This document shows positions 49,908 through 59,455 of a DNA stretch of 64,000 bases, one piece after another (within the stretch, counting starts at the first letter, position 1; every line of letters begins with the position of its first letter). The notes under the pieces are model-generated. The model was not told the DNA's origin and ran no database searches. It saw only the letters and a list, made by a program, of their open reading frames with translations. Origin of the DNA: Bacteroidales bacterium UBA6431. GTDB lineage: Bacteria > Bacteroidota > Bacteroidia > Bacteroidales > UBA932. The stretch covers positions 1-64,000 of the forward strand of contig DJOT01000015.1 in NCBI GenBank assembly GCA_002439095.1. Reading direction: 5' to 3'. A program made the translations under genes and the position numbers.

Positions 49908-50822
49908 ATGTCAGAATATCACAATCCAGTACTTTTATATGAAAGCGTCGACGCCCTCGTGCAGAAGGCGGACGGACGCTACGCGGACGCCACTTTCGGC
50001 GGCGGCGGACACAGCCGAGAAATACTCGGGAGGCTCTCGCCGGAAGGCAGGCTCATCTCTTTCGACAGGGATGCCGATGCCATGGAAGGAGCCCCGGAAG
50101 ACAGCCGCTTCACTCTTGTACACAACAATTTCAGATTCATACATAACTATGTCTTGTTCTACGGAGCGCAGGAGGGATTCGACTCTCTGGACGGCATTCT
50201 GGCCGACCTCGGAGTCAGTTCCCACCAGTTCGACACGGCGGACAGGGGCTTCTCGTTCCGCTACAGCGCCCCGTTGGACATGCGGATGAATGCGCAGGGC
50301 GGCAAGACGGCTGCGGACATCGTCAATTCTTATACGCAAGAGGACATTGAGCGCATACTCAGGCTCTATGGCGAACTGGACAATGCCGGCAGGCTCTCCA
50401 GACTCATCGTCAGCGCCAGGGACAAGGCTCCGGTCCTGACCACAGACGACCTCCGATCCGCCCTCTCGCCGGCCCTGCCCCCATTCGCCGAGCACAAGTG
50501 GCTCGCCAAGGTCTACCAGGCCTTCAGGATCGAGGTCAATGACGAGATGCGGTCTCTGGAGAAGTTCCTTCAGGGGGCCGCCGCCTCGCTCCGCCCGGGA
50601 GGAAGGCTGGTCGTCATCACTTACCATTCCCTCGAAGACAGGATGGTCAAGAACTTCATCCGCAGCGGACGCACCGACGGTGCAGAATCCAAGGACGGCT
50701 TCGGCCGGAGCACAGCCCCTCTCAAAGCAGTCAACCGAAAGCCGATATTGCCGCAGGAATCTGAAATCGAAAGCAACACCAGAGCCCGGAGCGCAAAACT
50801 CAGAATAGCGGAGAAAGTATGA
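49908..50822 (+). CDS. rsmH: 16S rRNA (cytosine-1402 N4)-methyltransferase
   Basis: RsmH (MraW) methylates C1402 in the ribosomal P site with SAM. The 304-residue protein shows the opening HNPVLLYESVDAL, the SAM loop DATFGGGGHSREIL, the LADLGVSSHQFD motif, the GFSFRYSAPLDMRM segment, and near the C-terminus ITYHSLEDRMVKNF then RSAKLRIAEK. The order mraZ-rsmH-ftsL is standard. The stop overlaps the ftsL start by 4 bp (ATGA). Confidence 0.97.
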   Translation: MSEYHNPVLLYESVDALVQKADGRYADATFGGGGHSREILGRLSPEGRLISFDRDADAMEGAPEDSRFTLVHNNFRFIHNYVLFYGAQEGFDSLDGILADLGVSSHQFDTADRGFSFRYSAPLDMRMNAQGGKTAADIVNSYTQEDIERILRLYGELDNAGRLSRLIVSARDKAPVLTTDDLRSALSPALPPFAEHKWLAKVYQAFRIEVNDEMRSLEKFLQGAAASLRPGGRLVVITYHSLEDRMVKNFIRSGRTDGAESKDGFGRSTAPLKAVNRKPILPQESEIESNTRARSAKLRIAEKV

Positions 50823-51166
50823 AATTCTGGAAGCTGTCAGACATCAGATCCCTGCTGAAGAATGTCTTCCAGGCGGTGATGAAAGGTGAGTTCCTGCTCA
50901 GGCTCAATGTGGGCAAGTACTTCATCCACATCATCTATACCTTCTTCCTGTTCGGGATGGTGATATGGATCAGCCTCGCCATCGAGACCACGATGGCCAA
51001 GGTCGAGAAGGGCAAGGCTGTCCTCAAGGAACTCGAGATCGCCAATGCCCAGAAATATTATGACTTGGCCAAAGCCAGCGGCAGATACGATGTCGGGCAA
51101 AGGCTGAAGTCCATGGGATCGGAAGTCGGAGAACCGGACAAGCCGGCGACAAAAATGGAAAGATGA
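50819..51166 (+). CDS. ftsL: FtsL-like division protein
   Basis: The 115-residue bitopic protein lies between rsmH and ftsI, the ftsL position. It has a cytoplasmic N-terminus (about 38 residues), one transmembrane helix (YFIHIIYTFFLFGMVIWISLA, about 39-58, in parts) and a short periplasmic helical region (ETTMAKVEKGKAVLKELEIANAQKYYDLA) suited to a coiled coil with a partner such as FtsB. FtsL sequences diverge strongly, so the call rests on topology and position. Both ends overlap the neighbours by 4 bp. Confidence 0.8.
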   Translation: MKFWKLSDIRSLLKNVFQAVMKGEFLLRLNVGKYFIHIIYTFFLFGMVIWISLAIETTMAKVEKGKAVLKELEIANAQKYYDLAKASGRYDVGQRLKSMGSEVGEPDKPATKMER

Positions 51167-53034
51167 AGGGGACGGAGAACATACAGAAGCCGAAGAGAGA
51201 CCGCATAGGAGTGGTGCTCTATATCCTCTATATGCTGATGCTGGCGGCCTCCCTGATACTCATGGTGCGCATAGGCTGGATCCAGCTCTTCTTCCACCCC
51301 GACCAGAGAATAGTGACCGCCCTCACCCCGTCAAGCACGATCCGCTCTATCGAGCCTGAGCGCGGAAAGATTCTCGACTCGCAAGGCAGGCTTCTGGCCA
51401 TCTCATGCCCGACATACCAGTTCTATATGGACTGCACCGTACGCAAGGAGACGAACACTCCCGACCAGGAGAAGATGTGGCTCGAAAAGGCCCGGGAACT
51501 GTCCGTAGGACTAGCCGAGGAGTTTCCGGGCACAAGCTCCGATTCATTTTATAAAATGATAGTGAACGGCCGCAAACAAGGCCGCAAATATATGCGCATC
51601 GGCACCCCGGTGGACCGCAACGCCTACAACCGCATTATCGAACTGCCGCTCTTCAGAGAGGGACGCTACAAGAGCGGCATGATAGTGGAGCAGGAGAACG
51701 TGCGCCGCTACCCGTACGGGGAGCTGGCCAGACGCACAATCGGATTTGTGCGCAACAACAAGTCCCAAGTCACGAACACCCACATCGGGCTTGAAGGCAA
51801 ATTCGACTACGTCCTCCACGGCAAGGAGGGCCGTGAATACCTCAGAAACACGGACAACGGCCGCATCCGCAACAGCGACAGCAGCTTCGTCAAGGCCGTG
51901 GACGGCCGGGACCTGAGAACCACCTTAAACATCGACTATCAGGAAATAGCCGACATGGCCCTGCGCGAGCAACTCGGGGACGAACCGGATCTCGAGGGGG
52001 CATGCCTTGTGCTGATGGAGACCAGCAGCGGGGCCATAAGGGCGATGGTCAACCTCCTCAGGGACAAGGGAGACGGGCGCTTCGCGGAAATCCAGAACAT
52101 GGCCGTCGGGCGCAAAGGTGAACCGGGTTCAGTGTTCAAGACGGTGACCCTGATGTCAGTCCTCAATGACGGATACATCAAAAGTCTGGAGGAGACCCTC
52201 CCGGCAACTGACGGACGAGTCGAAGGCACTTCCCTGAAAGACAGCCACATACCGCAGTTTGCCGCCCAGCACAAAACCAACCGCATAAGCGTCCTGGACG
52301 GGTTCAAGATTTCATCAAACTACGTCTTCGCCACCCTTGCAGTCAAAAACTACGGCAAAAACGGAAATAGGGACAAGACCGAGAAATTCCTCTCCAACAT
52401 CTACACATACAAGCTCGGGGAAGCCTTCGACTTCGATCTGGACGGACTCCAGACCCCGACTATTCCTAATCCTGGCACGAGATACTGGACCAACACGGAC
52501 CTCGGTTCCATCGCCTACGGCTACAGCACCCAGGAGACGCCTCTCCATATCATCACCTTCTACAATGCCATCGCCAACAAGGGCAGGATGATGAAGCCTT
52601 ATCTGGTGGAGGCCATAGAGGAGAACGGAAGGGTCGTGACAAAACGTGGAGAGAGCATACTCAACTCGGCCGTCTGCTCAAAAGCCGTGGCAGACACGAT
52701 CACGAGAGCCCTCAAGGCAGTGACGGAGGAGGGCACGGCGCGTCGGCTCAAAGGAGCGAAATGCAGCGTGGCCGGCAAGACAGGAACGTCATTCGGGACA
52801 TTTGAAAACGGCAAGTACAGCGACGAACGCGGACGGCGCAAGTATCAGGGGACTTTCGTGGGTTTCTTCCCGGCAGAGGACCCGCAATACAGCATAATCT
52901 GCACCGTGTATTCCAAGCCGACCAGCAAAAGTTTTCAGGGAGGCGGCATCCCGGCCAGGGCCATCCGCACCGTGATAGACAAATTATATGATATAGACCC
53001 TTATTTCAGGGAAACGATACACAAGTCGAGATGA
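51163..53034 (+). CDS. ftsI: septal penicillin-binding protein (transpeptidase, FtsI type)
   Basis: This class B penicillin-binding protein cross-links septal peptidoglycan with FtsW. The 623-residue protein has a short cytoplasmic tail and one N-terminal membrane helix (about 14-38), a dimerisation/pedestal domain beginning TIRSIEPERGKILDSQGRLLA (in parts) and a transpeptidase domain. The three active-site motifs are S323VFK326, S384SN386 and K539TGT542. No PASTA domain follows. It overlaps ftsL and murE by 4 bp each. Confidence 0.95.
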   Translation: MKGTENIQKPKRDRIGVVLYILYMLMLAASLILMVRIGWIQLFFHPDQRIVTALTPSSTIRSIEPERGKILDSQGRLLAISCPTYQFYMDCTVRKETNTPDQEKMWLEKARELSVGLAEEFPGTSSDSFYKMIVNGRKQGRKYMRIGTPVDRNAYNRIIELPLFREGRYKSGMIVEQENVRRYPYGELARRTIGFVRNNKSQVTNTHIGLEGKFDYVLHGKEGREYLRNTDNGRIRNSDSSFVKAVDGRDLRTTLNIDYQEIADMALREQLGDEPDLEGACLVLMETSSGAIRAMVNLLRDKGDGRFAEIQNMAVGRKGEPGSVFKTVTLMSVLNDGYIKSLEETLPATDGRVEGTSLKDSHIPQFAAQHKTNRISVLDGFKISSNYVFATLAVKNYGKNGNRDKTEKFLSNIYTYKLGEAFDFDLDGLQTPTIPNPGTRYWTNTDLGSIAYGYSTQETPLHIITFYNAIANKGRMMKPYLVEAIEENGRVVTKRGESILNSAVCSKAVADTITRALKAVTEEGTARRLKGAKCSVAGKTGTSFGTFENGKYSDERGRRKYQGTFVGFFPAEDPQYSIICTVYSKPTSKSFQGGGIPARAIRTVIDKLYDIDPYFRETIHKSR

Positions 53035-54482
53035 AACTCAAAGACGTCATAAGAAACTGCGGAGTGCGCAGCATAAACGGATCTGCGGAAACGGAGATCA
53101 GCGGGATAGCCAACGACTCCCGCAAAGTCCGCCCAGGAAGCCTTTTCGTGGCGGTCACCGGCTGCGGCAACGACGGGCGCGCCCATATTGACGATGCGCT
53201 CAAGGCTGGTGCGTCCGCAGTGATGTGCGAAGGCGGCTGCTCTGCAGACGGGATTGTCAGCATCGATGTAGCCGACAGCCGTCTCGCCGTGGCGATGGCC
53301 GCAGACAATTTTTATGCCCACCCGAGCGGCAGACTCAAGCTCGTCGGCATCACTGGGACCAACGGCAAGACGACCACCGTCACCCTGCTTTACAACATGT
53401 TCCGCAGTCTCGGATACAGGTGCGGCCTCCTTTCCACCATAGCGAACTATGTGGGAGACAAGAGGACAGAGACCGCCAACACGACCTCGGACCCTGTCAC
53501 GATCAACTCCCTGCTCAATGACATGGTGCAGGAAGGCTGCGGGTACTGCTTCATGGAAGTGAGTTCAATAGGAGTCGACCAGCAGAGAACCGCCGGGCTC
53601 GAATTCAAGGCCGGCATCTTCTCCAACCTCACCCGCGACCACCTCGACTACCACGGAACTTTCGCGAACTATCTGCGCTGCAAGCAGAGGTTCTTCGACG
53701 TCCTTCCGAAAGAAGCCGTCGCAATAACCAATATCGACGACCGCAACGGCATGGTAATGGTCCAGAACACAGCCGCGCGCGTGGTGACATATTCCTGCCG
53801 GAGCATGGCTGACCACCGCTGCAGGCTTATGGAAGAGAGCATGGAGGGGATGCTGCTCAACATCGACGGGACTGAAGTCTGGACAAGGCTCTGCGGCGCG
53901 CACAACGCCTGCAACCTTCTGGCCATATACTCCACAGCAGTCGAGTTGGGAATACCCAGTGAAGAAGCGCTCGTGGCACTTTCTACCCTCACCCCGGCCA
54001 AAGGCAGGCTTGAAGTCATACCCGGTCCCGGAGGCCGCAACGTGGTGATAGACTACGCCCACACGCCAGATGCGCTCGAGAATGTGCTCAAGACACTGCG
54101 CGATGTGGAGCCTCAGAGCGAACTCGTGTGTCTGTTCGGCTGCGGCGGAGACCGCGACAAAGGCAAGCGCCCCGAGATGGGCGAGGTGGCGTGCAGACTC
54201 GCCGACAGGGTGTTCCTCACTTCTGACAACAGCCGTTCGGAGAAGACTGAAGATATCATTGAGGACATAAAGGGCGGCATCGGAGCCGATGCGATGTCCA
54301 AAGTGATCTGCATCCCGGACCGCAAGGAAGCCATCCGCGCAGCCATAATGCTCTCCCCCGAAAGGGCGACCATACTCCTCGCAGGCAAAGGCCACGAGAC
54401 CTACCAGATTATAGGCGGAGAGAAGAAACATTTCGACGAGAGGGAGATAACTGAAGAAACATTTAAAAGCTTGACGAGGTAA
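53031..54482 (+). CDS. murE: UDP-MurNAc-L-Ala-D-Glu ligase for the third amino acid (MurE)
   Basis: MurE adds the diamino acid at position 3 of the stem peptide using ATP. The 483-residue protein has the ligase P-loop GITGTNGKTTTVTLL (about 103-117), the LTRDHLDYHGTF motif and VIDYAHTPDALE near residue 345. The substrate-selecting motif is normally DNPR in meso-diaminopimelate enzymes. Here it reads D399NSR402, followed by SEK: the Pro is Ser, while the Arg that grips the distal carboxylate is kept. I expect meso-diaminopimelate as substrate. Overlaps: 4 bp with ftsI and 1 bp with mraY. Confidence 0.96.
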   Translation: MKLKDVIRNCGVRSINGSAETEISGIANDSRKVRPGSLFVAVTGCGNDGRAHIDDALKAGASAVMCEGGCSADGIVSIDVADSRLAVAMAADNFYAHPSGRLKLVGITGTNGKTTTVTLLYNMFRSLGYRCGLLSTIANYVGDKRTETANTTSDPVTINSLLNDMVQEGCGYCFMEVSSIGVDQQRTAGLEFKAGIFSNLTRDHLDYHGTFANYLRCKQRFFDVLPKEAVAITNIDDRNGMVMVQNTAARVVTYSCRSMADHRCRLMEESMEGMLLNIDGTEVWTRLCGAHNACNLLAIYSTAVELGIPSEEALVALSTLTPAKGRLEVIPGPGGRNVVIDYAHTPDALENVLKTLRDVEPQSELVCLFGCGGDRDKGKRPEMGEVACRLADRVFLTSDNSRSEKTEDIIEDIKGGIGADAMSKVICIPDRKEAIRAAIMLSPERATILLAGKGHETYQIIGGEKKHFDEREITEETFKSLTR

Positions 54483-55639
54483 TGCTGTACCATCTTTCAG
54501 AGTGGCTCGATGGCCTGGGACTCAACATCCCCGGACTCAACCTGATGAACTACTTGTCTTTCAGAGCGATGCTCGCCCTGGTGATAAGTCTTCTCATATC
54601 ATTTTTCGCAGGCGGGAAGATAATACGCCTGCTTCAGAGGCACCAGATCGGCGAGACCATCCGCGACCTCGGCCTCGAGGGGCAGATGCAGAAGAAGGGA
54701 ACACCCACCATGGGCGGGGTCATAATCATCATCGCACTTGTGGGCTCGGCGCTTATGGTATGCCGTCTGGACAACATATATACCATCCTGCTGCTTGTGA
54801 CCACCCTGTGGTGCGGAGCCATAGGATTCACAGATGACTACATCAAGGTATTCAAGCATCGCAAGGAGGGAATGAGCGAAAAAGGGAAACTCATCCTCCA
54901 GTTCGGCCTTGGTCTGGTCGTGGCTCTGACCGTCTGCATAAGTCCGGACATCCACACGGAAAAACTCGTCACGACGATCCCGTTCGTCAAAGCCCACGAG
55001 TTCGACTACTCCTGGCTTTCCCCGTTCAAGGGACAGTTCGGAGTGTACTGCTCCTGGGGCATCTACATGGTGATGATAATCCTCGTCATACTGGCCTGCT
55101 CCAACGGGGCCAACCTCACTGACGGGATGGACGGACTCTCCGCCGGTACCTCAGCCATCGTGGGCGTGGCAATAGGCGTGATGGCGTGGCTGGGTGGCGA
55201 TGCGATCGATGCGAGATACCTCGGCATCATGTACATCCCGGATTCCGGAGAGGTGGCCATCTACATGTCGGCATTCGTCGGTGCCCTGGTGGGCTTCCTG
55301 TGGTACAACACCTTCCCGGCGCAGGTCTTCATGGGTGACACGGGAAGCCTGACGATAGGCGGGGTCATCGGAGTGAGCGCCGTACTCATACGCAAAGAGC
55401 TGCTCCTCCCTCTGCTGTGCGGAATCTTCCTGGCTGAGAGCCTCTCGGTCATCATACAGAGAGGGTGGTTCAAGTATACCAAAAGAAAATACGGCGAGGG
55501 CCGGAGGGTCTTCCTGATGGCTCCGCTGCACCATCATTATCAGAAGAAGGGCATCCCCGAACCGAGGATAGTCACACGCTTCTGGATCATAGGCCTCCTG
55601 TTGGCCGTAAGTACATTGGCTTTATTGAAAATAAGATAG
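54482..55639 (+). CDS. mraY: phospho-MurNAc-pentapeptide translocase
   Basis: MraY moves phospho-MurNAc-pentapeptide onto undecaprenyl phosphate to form lipid I at the inner membrane. The 385-residue polytopic protein has ten expected helices and the family motifs KKGTPTMGGVIII, the aspartate pair in IGFTDDYIKVFK, NGANLTDGMDGLSAG and the HHHYQKKG catalytic His cluster near residue 348. murF, which often lies between murE and mraY in Proteobacteria, is absent, as usual for Bacteroidota. murD follows after 4 bp. Confidence 0.97.
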   Translation: MLYHLSEWLDGLGLNIPGLNLMNYLSFRAMLALVISLLISFFAGGKIIRLLQRHQIGETIRDLGLEGQMQKKGTPTMGGVIIIIALVGSALMVCRLDNIYTILLLVTTLWCGAIGFTDDYIKVFKHRKEGMSEKGKLILQFGLGLVVALTVCISPDIHTEKLVTTIPFVKAHEFDYSWLSPFKGQFGVYCSWGIYMVMIILVILACSNGANLTDGMDGLSAGTSAIVGVAIGVMAWLGGDAIDARYLGIMYIPDSGEVAIYMSAFVGALVGFLWYNTFPAQVFMGDTGSLTIGGVIGVSAVLIRKELLLPLLCGIFLAESLSVIIQRGWFKYTKRKYGEGRRVFLMAPLHHHYQKKGIPEPRIVTRFWIIGLLLAVSTLALLKIR

Positions 55640-55643
55640 CATC

Positions 55644-56984
55644 ATGGCAAGGATAGTGGTACTGGGCGGAGCTGAGAGCGGCATAGGAGCCGCCGTGCTC
55701 GCGAAAGTAAAAGGATTCGACGTGTTTCTCTCCGACAGCGGAAAGATAAAAGAGGAATACGCCGGCACACTGCGCGAATGGGGCATCCCCTACGAGGAGG
55801 GCGGCCACAGCGAGGAGCTGGTCCTCAACGCGGATGAAGTGGTGAAGAGCCCCGGCATCCCGCAGACGGCTCCGATCGTGAAAAAACTCCGCGAAGAGGG
55901 AGTCGGCATCATATCAGAGATCGAGTTCGCCGGGCGCTTCGACAGGGCGAAGAAAATCTGCATCACGGGGTCGAACGGCAAGACTACGACGACTTCCCTG
56001 ATATATTATCTCCTCAAGGAAGCCGGCCTCAACGTAGGACTGGGAGGCAACATCGGCAAGAGCTACGCACTTCAGGTCGCCACAGAAAAACATGATTACT
56101 ATGTCTTGGAAATCAGCAGTTTCCAACTGGACGACTGCTACGCCTTCCGGCCGGACATAGCCATCATCACCAACATCACCCCGGATCATCTGGACCGCTA
56201 TGACCACAAGATGGAGAATTACGTGAGAGCCAAGTTCCGCATCACACGCAACCTCAGACCGGAAGACTGCTTCATCTTCGACTCGGATGACGCCATCACC
56301 ATCGGGCACCTGAGCCAGATCGTCCTCCAGGCCAGGATGCTCCCGTTCTCCCAGGAGAAGGAAGTCGCCCAGGGAGCCTGCCTCGAAGGGGACAGGATCG
56401 TGATGCGCTACGAAGACAGCCGTACGGACATCTATCTCAAGGAGCTGGCCCTCGGGGGCAAGCACAACATCTACAACTCCATGGCAGCCGCACTCGCCGC
56501 AAAGGCCAGCGGCATCAGCGATGATGTGATCCGCAACTCCCTCAGGACCTTCTCACCTATCGAGCACAGGCTCGAACCGGTGATGGAAGTGGGCGGTGTG
56601 CTCTACATCAACGACTCCAAAGCCACCAACATAGACGCCGCCTGGTACGCCCTCGAATGCCAGTCCCGCCCAGTGGTATGGATAGTCGGCGGCACCGACA
56701 AAGGCAACGACTACAGCGTCCTTGACAGTCTGGTGCGAGAAAAGGTCAAGGCCATAGTCTGCCTGGGCAAGGACAACTCCAAGATCCATGCTGCCTTCGA
56801 GGACATCGTGGGCAAGGACAGGATATGCGACAGCCTCTCTGCGGAAGAAGCGGTCCGCAAGTCCGCGGAGTTCGCCTCCGAGGGAGACGTGGTACTGCTC
56901 AGCCCATGCTGCGCCAGCTTCGACCTCTTCAAGAACTACGAGGACAGGGGCAGACAGTTCAAGGAAGCAGTAAGGCATCTGTAG
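55644..56984 (+). CDS. murD: UDP-MurNAc-L-alanine:D-glutamate ligase
   Basis: MurD adds D-Glu to UDP-MurNAc-L-Ala. The 446-residue protein has the N-terminal Rossmann-type opening ARIVVLGGAESGIGAAVLA, the ATP loop CITGSNGKTTTTSLIYYL (about 109-126), ITPDHLDRYDHKMENYV, the YINDSKATNIDAAWYAL segment and a C-terminal LLSPCCASFDLFKNYEDRGRQF (read in parts). These are all standard for MurD. It follows mraY by 4 bp and is followed 1 bp later by ftsW. Confidence 0.97.
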   Translation: MARIVVLGGAESGIGAAVLAKVKGFDVFLSDSGKIKEEYAGTLREWGIPYEEGGHSEELVLNADEVVKSPGIPQTAPIVKKLREEGVGIISEIEFAGRFDRAKKICITGSNGKTTTTSLIYYLLKEAGLNVGLGGNIGKSYALQVATEKHDYYVLEISSFQLDDCYAFRPDIAIITNITPDHLDRYDHKMENYVRAKFRITRNLRPEDCFIFDSDDAITIGHLSQIVLQARMLPFSQEKEVAQGACLEGDRIVMRYEDSRTDIYLKELALGGKHNIYNSMAAALAAKASGISDDVIRNSLRTFSPIEHRLEPVMEVGGVLYINDSKATNIDAAWYALECQSRPVVWIVGGTDKGNDYSVLDSLVREKVKAIVCLGKDNSKIHAAFEDIVGKDRICDSLSAEEAVRKSAEFASEGDVVLLSPCCASFDLFKNYEDRGRQFKEAVRHL

Positions 56985-56985
56985 G

Positions 56986-58341
56986 ATGGCAGCCAAGAAG
57001 AGTTCATTCTGGAATTTCGCGGACCGCTTTGAGGGAGACAAGGTGGTCTGGATCATCGTGCTGCTGCTCTTCCTGTTTTCTATTGTATGCATGTTCTCCT
57101 CCACCTCGAGACTTCTGGATGAGGGTGCCACCAGGGTTGACCTGGTCAAAGAACAGTTCATCGTGGTGCTGTTGGGCCTCGCCATCATAATCGGGCTGTA
57201 CAACATCCGGAGTGTCAAGTTCTTCCGTTTTTTCAGCGCCTTCGGCTTCGCGACATCGTTCATCCTGCTGCTGCTTCTGGACACGAGGATTCATCTCCCG
57301 TTCATGCGTGCCATAGAGATCAACGGCGCATACCGCATCCTGAAGATAGGAGCCGTGCAGGTGCACGTGTTCGAGGTGGTCAAGGTGGCGATGGTCATGT
57401 ATCTATCATTCGCCATCGATGCCCTCAAACGGGACGCGCTCCCGCTGCGGAGGCTCAGCGAGGAGTGGAGGAAAGTGATATTCATCTACGCACCGTTCAT
57501 AATCACATTCGTGATGATCATACCGGGAAGCAACTCCAGCGCCCTGGTGATAGGGCTGATCATGCTCATAGTGATACTGCTCGGCGGAGGCAGCGCCCGT
57601 GACATGTCCCTGCTGGTGCTCGCTGGTACGGCTGCCGTGGGGATATGCGTGCTTGTCTACAAGGCCTCCGACGGCAAATATATGGAACGTATAGGCACCG
57701 GCATCTCCAGAATACTGGAAAAAGATGACTGGGAGAAGCAGTTCCTCTCTTCGCGCAAGGGCAGCATCGAATACCAGGAGGCGCTCGATGCCATGCGCCA
57801 GCCGTACAGCGCCAAGATAGCCATCCACGAGGGGGGCTTTCTCGGCAAAGGCCCTGGCCAGAGCACCCAGAGATACGTTGTCCCGGACATTTCCGAGGAC
57901 TACATGTACAGTTTCATCATAGAAGAATACGGATTCATCGGCGGAGTGCTCGTGATATTCCTATATATATCACTGCTCGCCAGAGGATCGATAATAGTAC
58001 GCAACTGCGGCAAAGACCAGTTTGCCAAGCTCAGCGTGGCGGGGCTCTGCATACTCATCTCAGGACAGGCTTTCCTGCACATGTTCGTCAACGCGGACAT
58101 CGGCCCGATGACAGGTCAGACCCTGCCCCTGATAAGCCACGGCACCAGCGCCTTCCTCTGCTTCTGCATAGCCTTCGGCGTGATACTTTCGTTCAGCCGC
58201 ATCGCGTCGAGGCGCATCGAAAAGGAGACGAGGGCGGCGGCGCCGCTCATGGAGATGCACGAGGAGGTCAGGGCCGGACTGGACGACCTTGACGCATTCG
58301 AATCAGGCAAAATGCCAAACGACGAAGATTATGGAATATAA
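56986..58341 (+). CDS. ftsW: septal peptidoglycan polymerase FtsW
   Basis: FtsW is the SEDS glycosyltransferase that polymerises septal glycan from lipid II together with FtsI. The 451-residue membrane protein has about ten helices. SEDS motifs visible are the helix-4 region LKIGAVQVHVFEVVKVAMVMYLSF, VMIIPGSNSSALVIGLIMLIV, GGFLGKGPGQS then YMYSFIIEEYGFIGG, and GMTGQTLPLISHG-like sequence (PMTGQTLPLISHGTS) near residue 375. The last 60 residues are a charged cytoplasmic tail. Its end overlaps the murG start by 11 bp. Confidence 0.95.
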   Translation: MAAKKSSFWNFADRFEGDKVVWIIVLLLFLFSIVCMFSSTSRLLDEGATRVDLVKEQFIVVLLGLAIIIGLYNIRSVKFFRFFSAFGFATSFILLLLLDTRIHLPFMRAIEINGAYRILKIGAVQVHVFEVVKVAMVMYLSFAIDALKRDALPLRRLSEEWRKVIFIYAPFIITFVMIIPGSNSSALVIGLIMLIVILLGGGSARDMSLLVLAGTAAVGICVLVYKASDGKYMERIGTGISRILEKDDWEKQFLSSRKGSIEYQEALDAMRQPYSAKIAIHEGGFLGKGPGQSTQRYVVPDISEDYMYSFIIEEYGFIGGVLVIFLYISLLARGSIIVRNCGKDQFAKLSVAGLCILISGQAFLHMFVNADIGPMTGQTLPLISHGTSAFLCFCIAFGVILSFSRIASRRIEKETRAAAPLMEMHEEVRAGLDDLDAFESGKMPNDEDYGI

Positions 58342-59455
58342 GAAATTGAGAGTCATCATCAGCGGAGGCGGCACGGGAGGGCACATCTTCCCGGCCATAT
58401 CGATCGCCGACAAGCTCAAGGAGGTCAACCCGGAGACGGAGGTGCTCTTCGTCGGGGCCGAGGGCAAGATGGAGATGGAAAAAGTCCCGGCACGCGGCTA
58501 CAACATAGTCGGCCTGCCGGTGGCCGGGCTCCAGCGCAAACTGACGGCAAAAAACATACTGGAAGACCTCAAACTCCCGTTCAGGCTTGCCGCAAGCATG
58601 CGCAAAGCGGGCAAAGTGATTGATGATTTCCGCCCGGACATCGCCATAGGCGTGGGAGGCTACGCGTCTGCCCCGCTGCTGTGGCAGGCGACCCGCAAGG
58701 GAATACCCTCTCTGATACAGGAGCAGAACAGCTATGCCGGACTGACCAACAAGATGCTCGCGAAAAGGGTCGGCTGCATCTGCGTCGCATACGAGGGGAT
58801 GGAGAAATTCTTCCCGGCGGACAAGATTGTCATCAGCGGCAATCCGATACGCTCGATCATCCATCCATATGCCGATGCCGACAGGCTGGAGGGGCTCAAA
58901 TTCTACGGACTTGATCCCGACAAGAAACACATTTTCCTCACCGGAGGAAGCCTCGGCAGTGGCACGCTCAACGCGGCGGTACGCAGTTGGATTGAAAAAG
59001 GCTGCCCCGGAGGGGAAGGGGTGCAGCTGCTTTGGCAGTGCGGCAAATACTACAAGGCCGGAGTAGACTCATTCATGTCCGGACGGGAATGTCCGGATAT
59101 CCGGTACAGCGATTTCATCGCGAAGATGGACTTGGCGTACGCCGCTGCGGATCTGCTGATAAGCCGCTCCGGAGCATCGTCAATATCGGAGATCTGCGCA
59201 GCGCACAAAGCCGCCATATTCGTGCCGTCACCCAATGTGGCCGAAGACCACCAGACACACAACGCTATGGCCCTCGTGGGCAAGGGGGCGGCATTGATGG
59301 TCAAGGACAGCAAAGCCGTCGAGAAACTCATGCCGGAAGCGCTCAGCCTCGTGCACGACGACGGCAAACTCAAAGAAATGGAAACAAACGCAGGCGCCCT
59401 TGCGAAGATGGACGCCGCACAGACGATAATCGACGAAGTCTACAAACTAGTATGA
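58331..59455 (+). CDS. murG: UDP-GlcNAc:lipid I N-acetylglucosaminyltransferase
   Basis: MurG adds GlcNAc to lipid I, giving lipid II, at the cytoplasmic face. ATG 58331 (MEYKKLRVIISGGG) gives 374 residues; 14 more codons upstream lie inside ftsW. Motifs are ISGGGTGGHIFPAISIA near the N-terminus, GVGGYASAPLL, IQEQNSYAGLTNKMLAKRV, SGNPIR, FLTGGSLGSGTLNAAV and LISRSGASSISEICA. The start overlaps ftsW by 11 bp and the stop overlaps murC by 4 bp. Confidence 0.97.
   Translation: MEYKKLRVIISGGGTGGHIFPAISIADKLKEVNPETEVLFVGAEGKMEMEKVPARGYNIVGLPVAGLQRKLTAKNILEDLKLPFRLAASMRKAGKVIDDFRPDIAIGVGGYASAPLLWQATRKGIPSLIQEQNSYAGLTNKMLAKRVGCICVAYEGMEKFFPADKIVISGNPIRSIIHPYADADRLEGLKFYGLDPDKKHIFLTGGSLGSGTLNAAVRSWIEKGCPGGEGVQLLWQCGKYYKAGVDSFMSGRECPDIRYSDFIAKMDLAYAAADLLISRSGASSISEICAAHKAAIFVPSPNVAEDHQTHNAMALVGKGAALMVKDSKAVEKLMPEALSLVHDDGKLKEMETNAGALAKMDAAQTIIDEVYKLV

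Noticed and set aside
59032..59451. 140-codon N-terminal extension of MurC
   Set aside because: It overlaps murG in another frame and is not homologous to MurC; ATG 59452 gives the canonical start and a 4-bp overlap.
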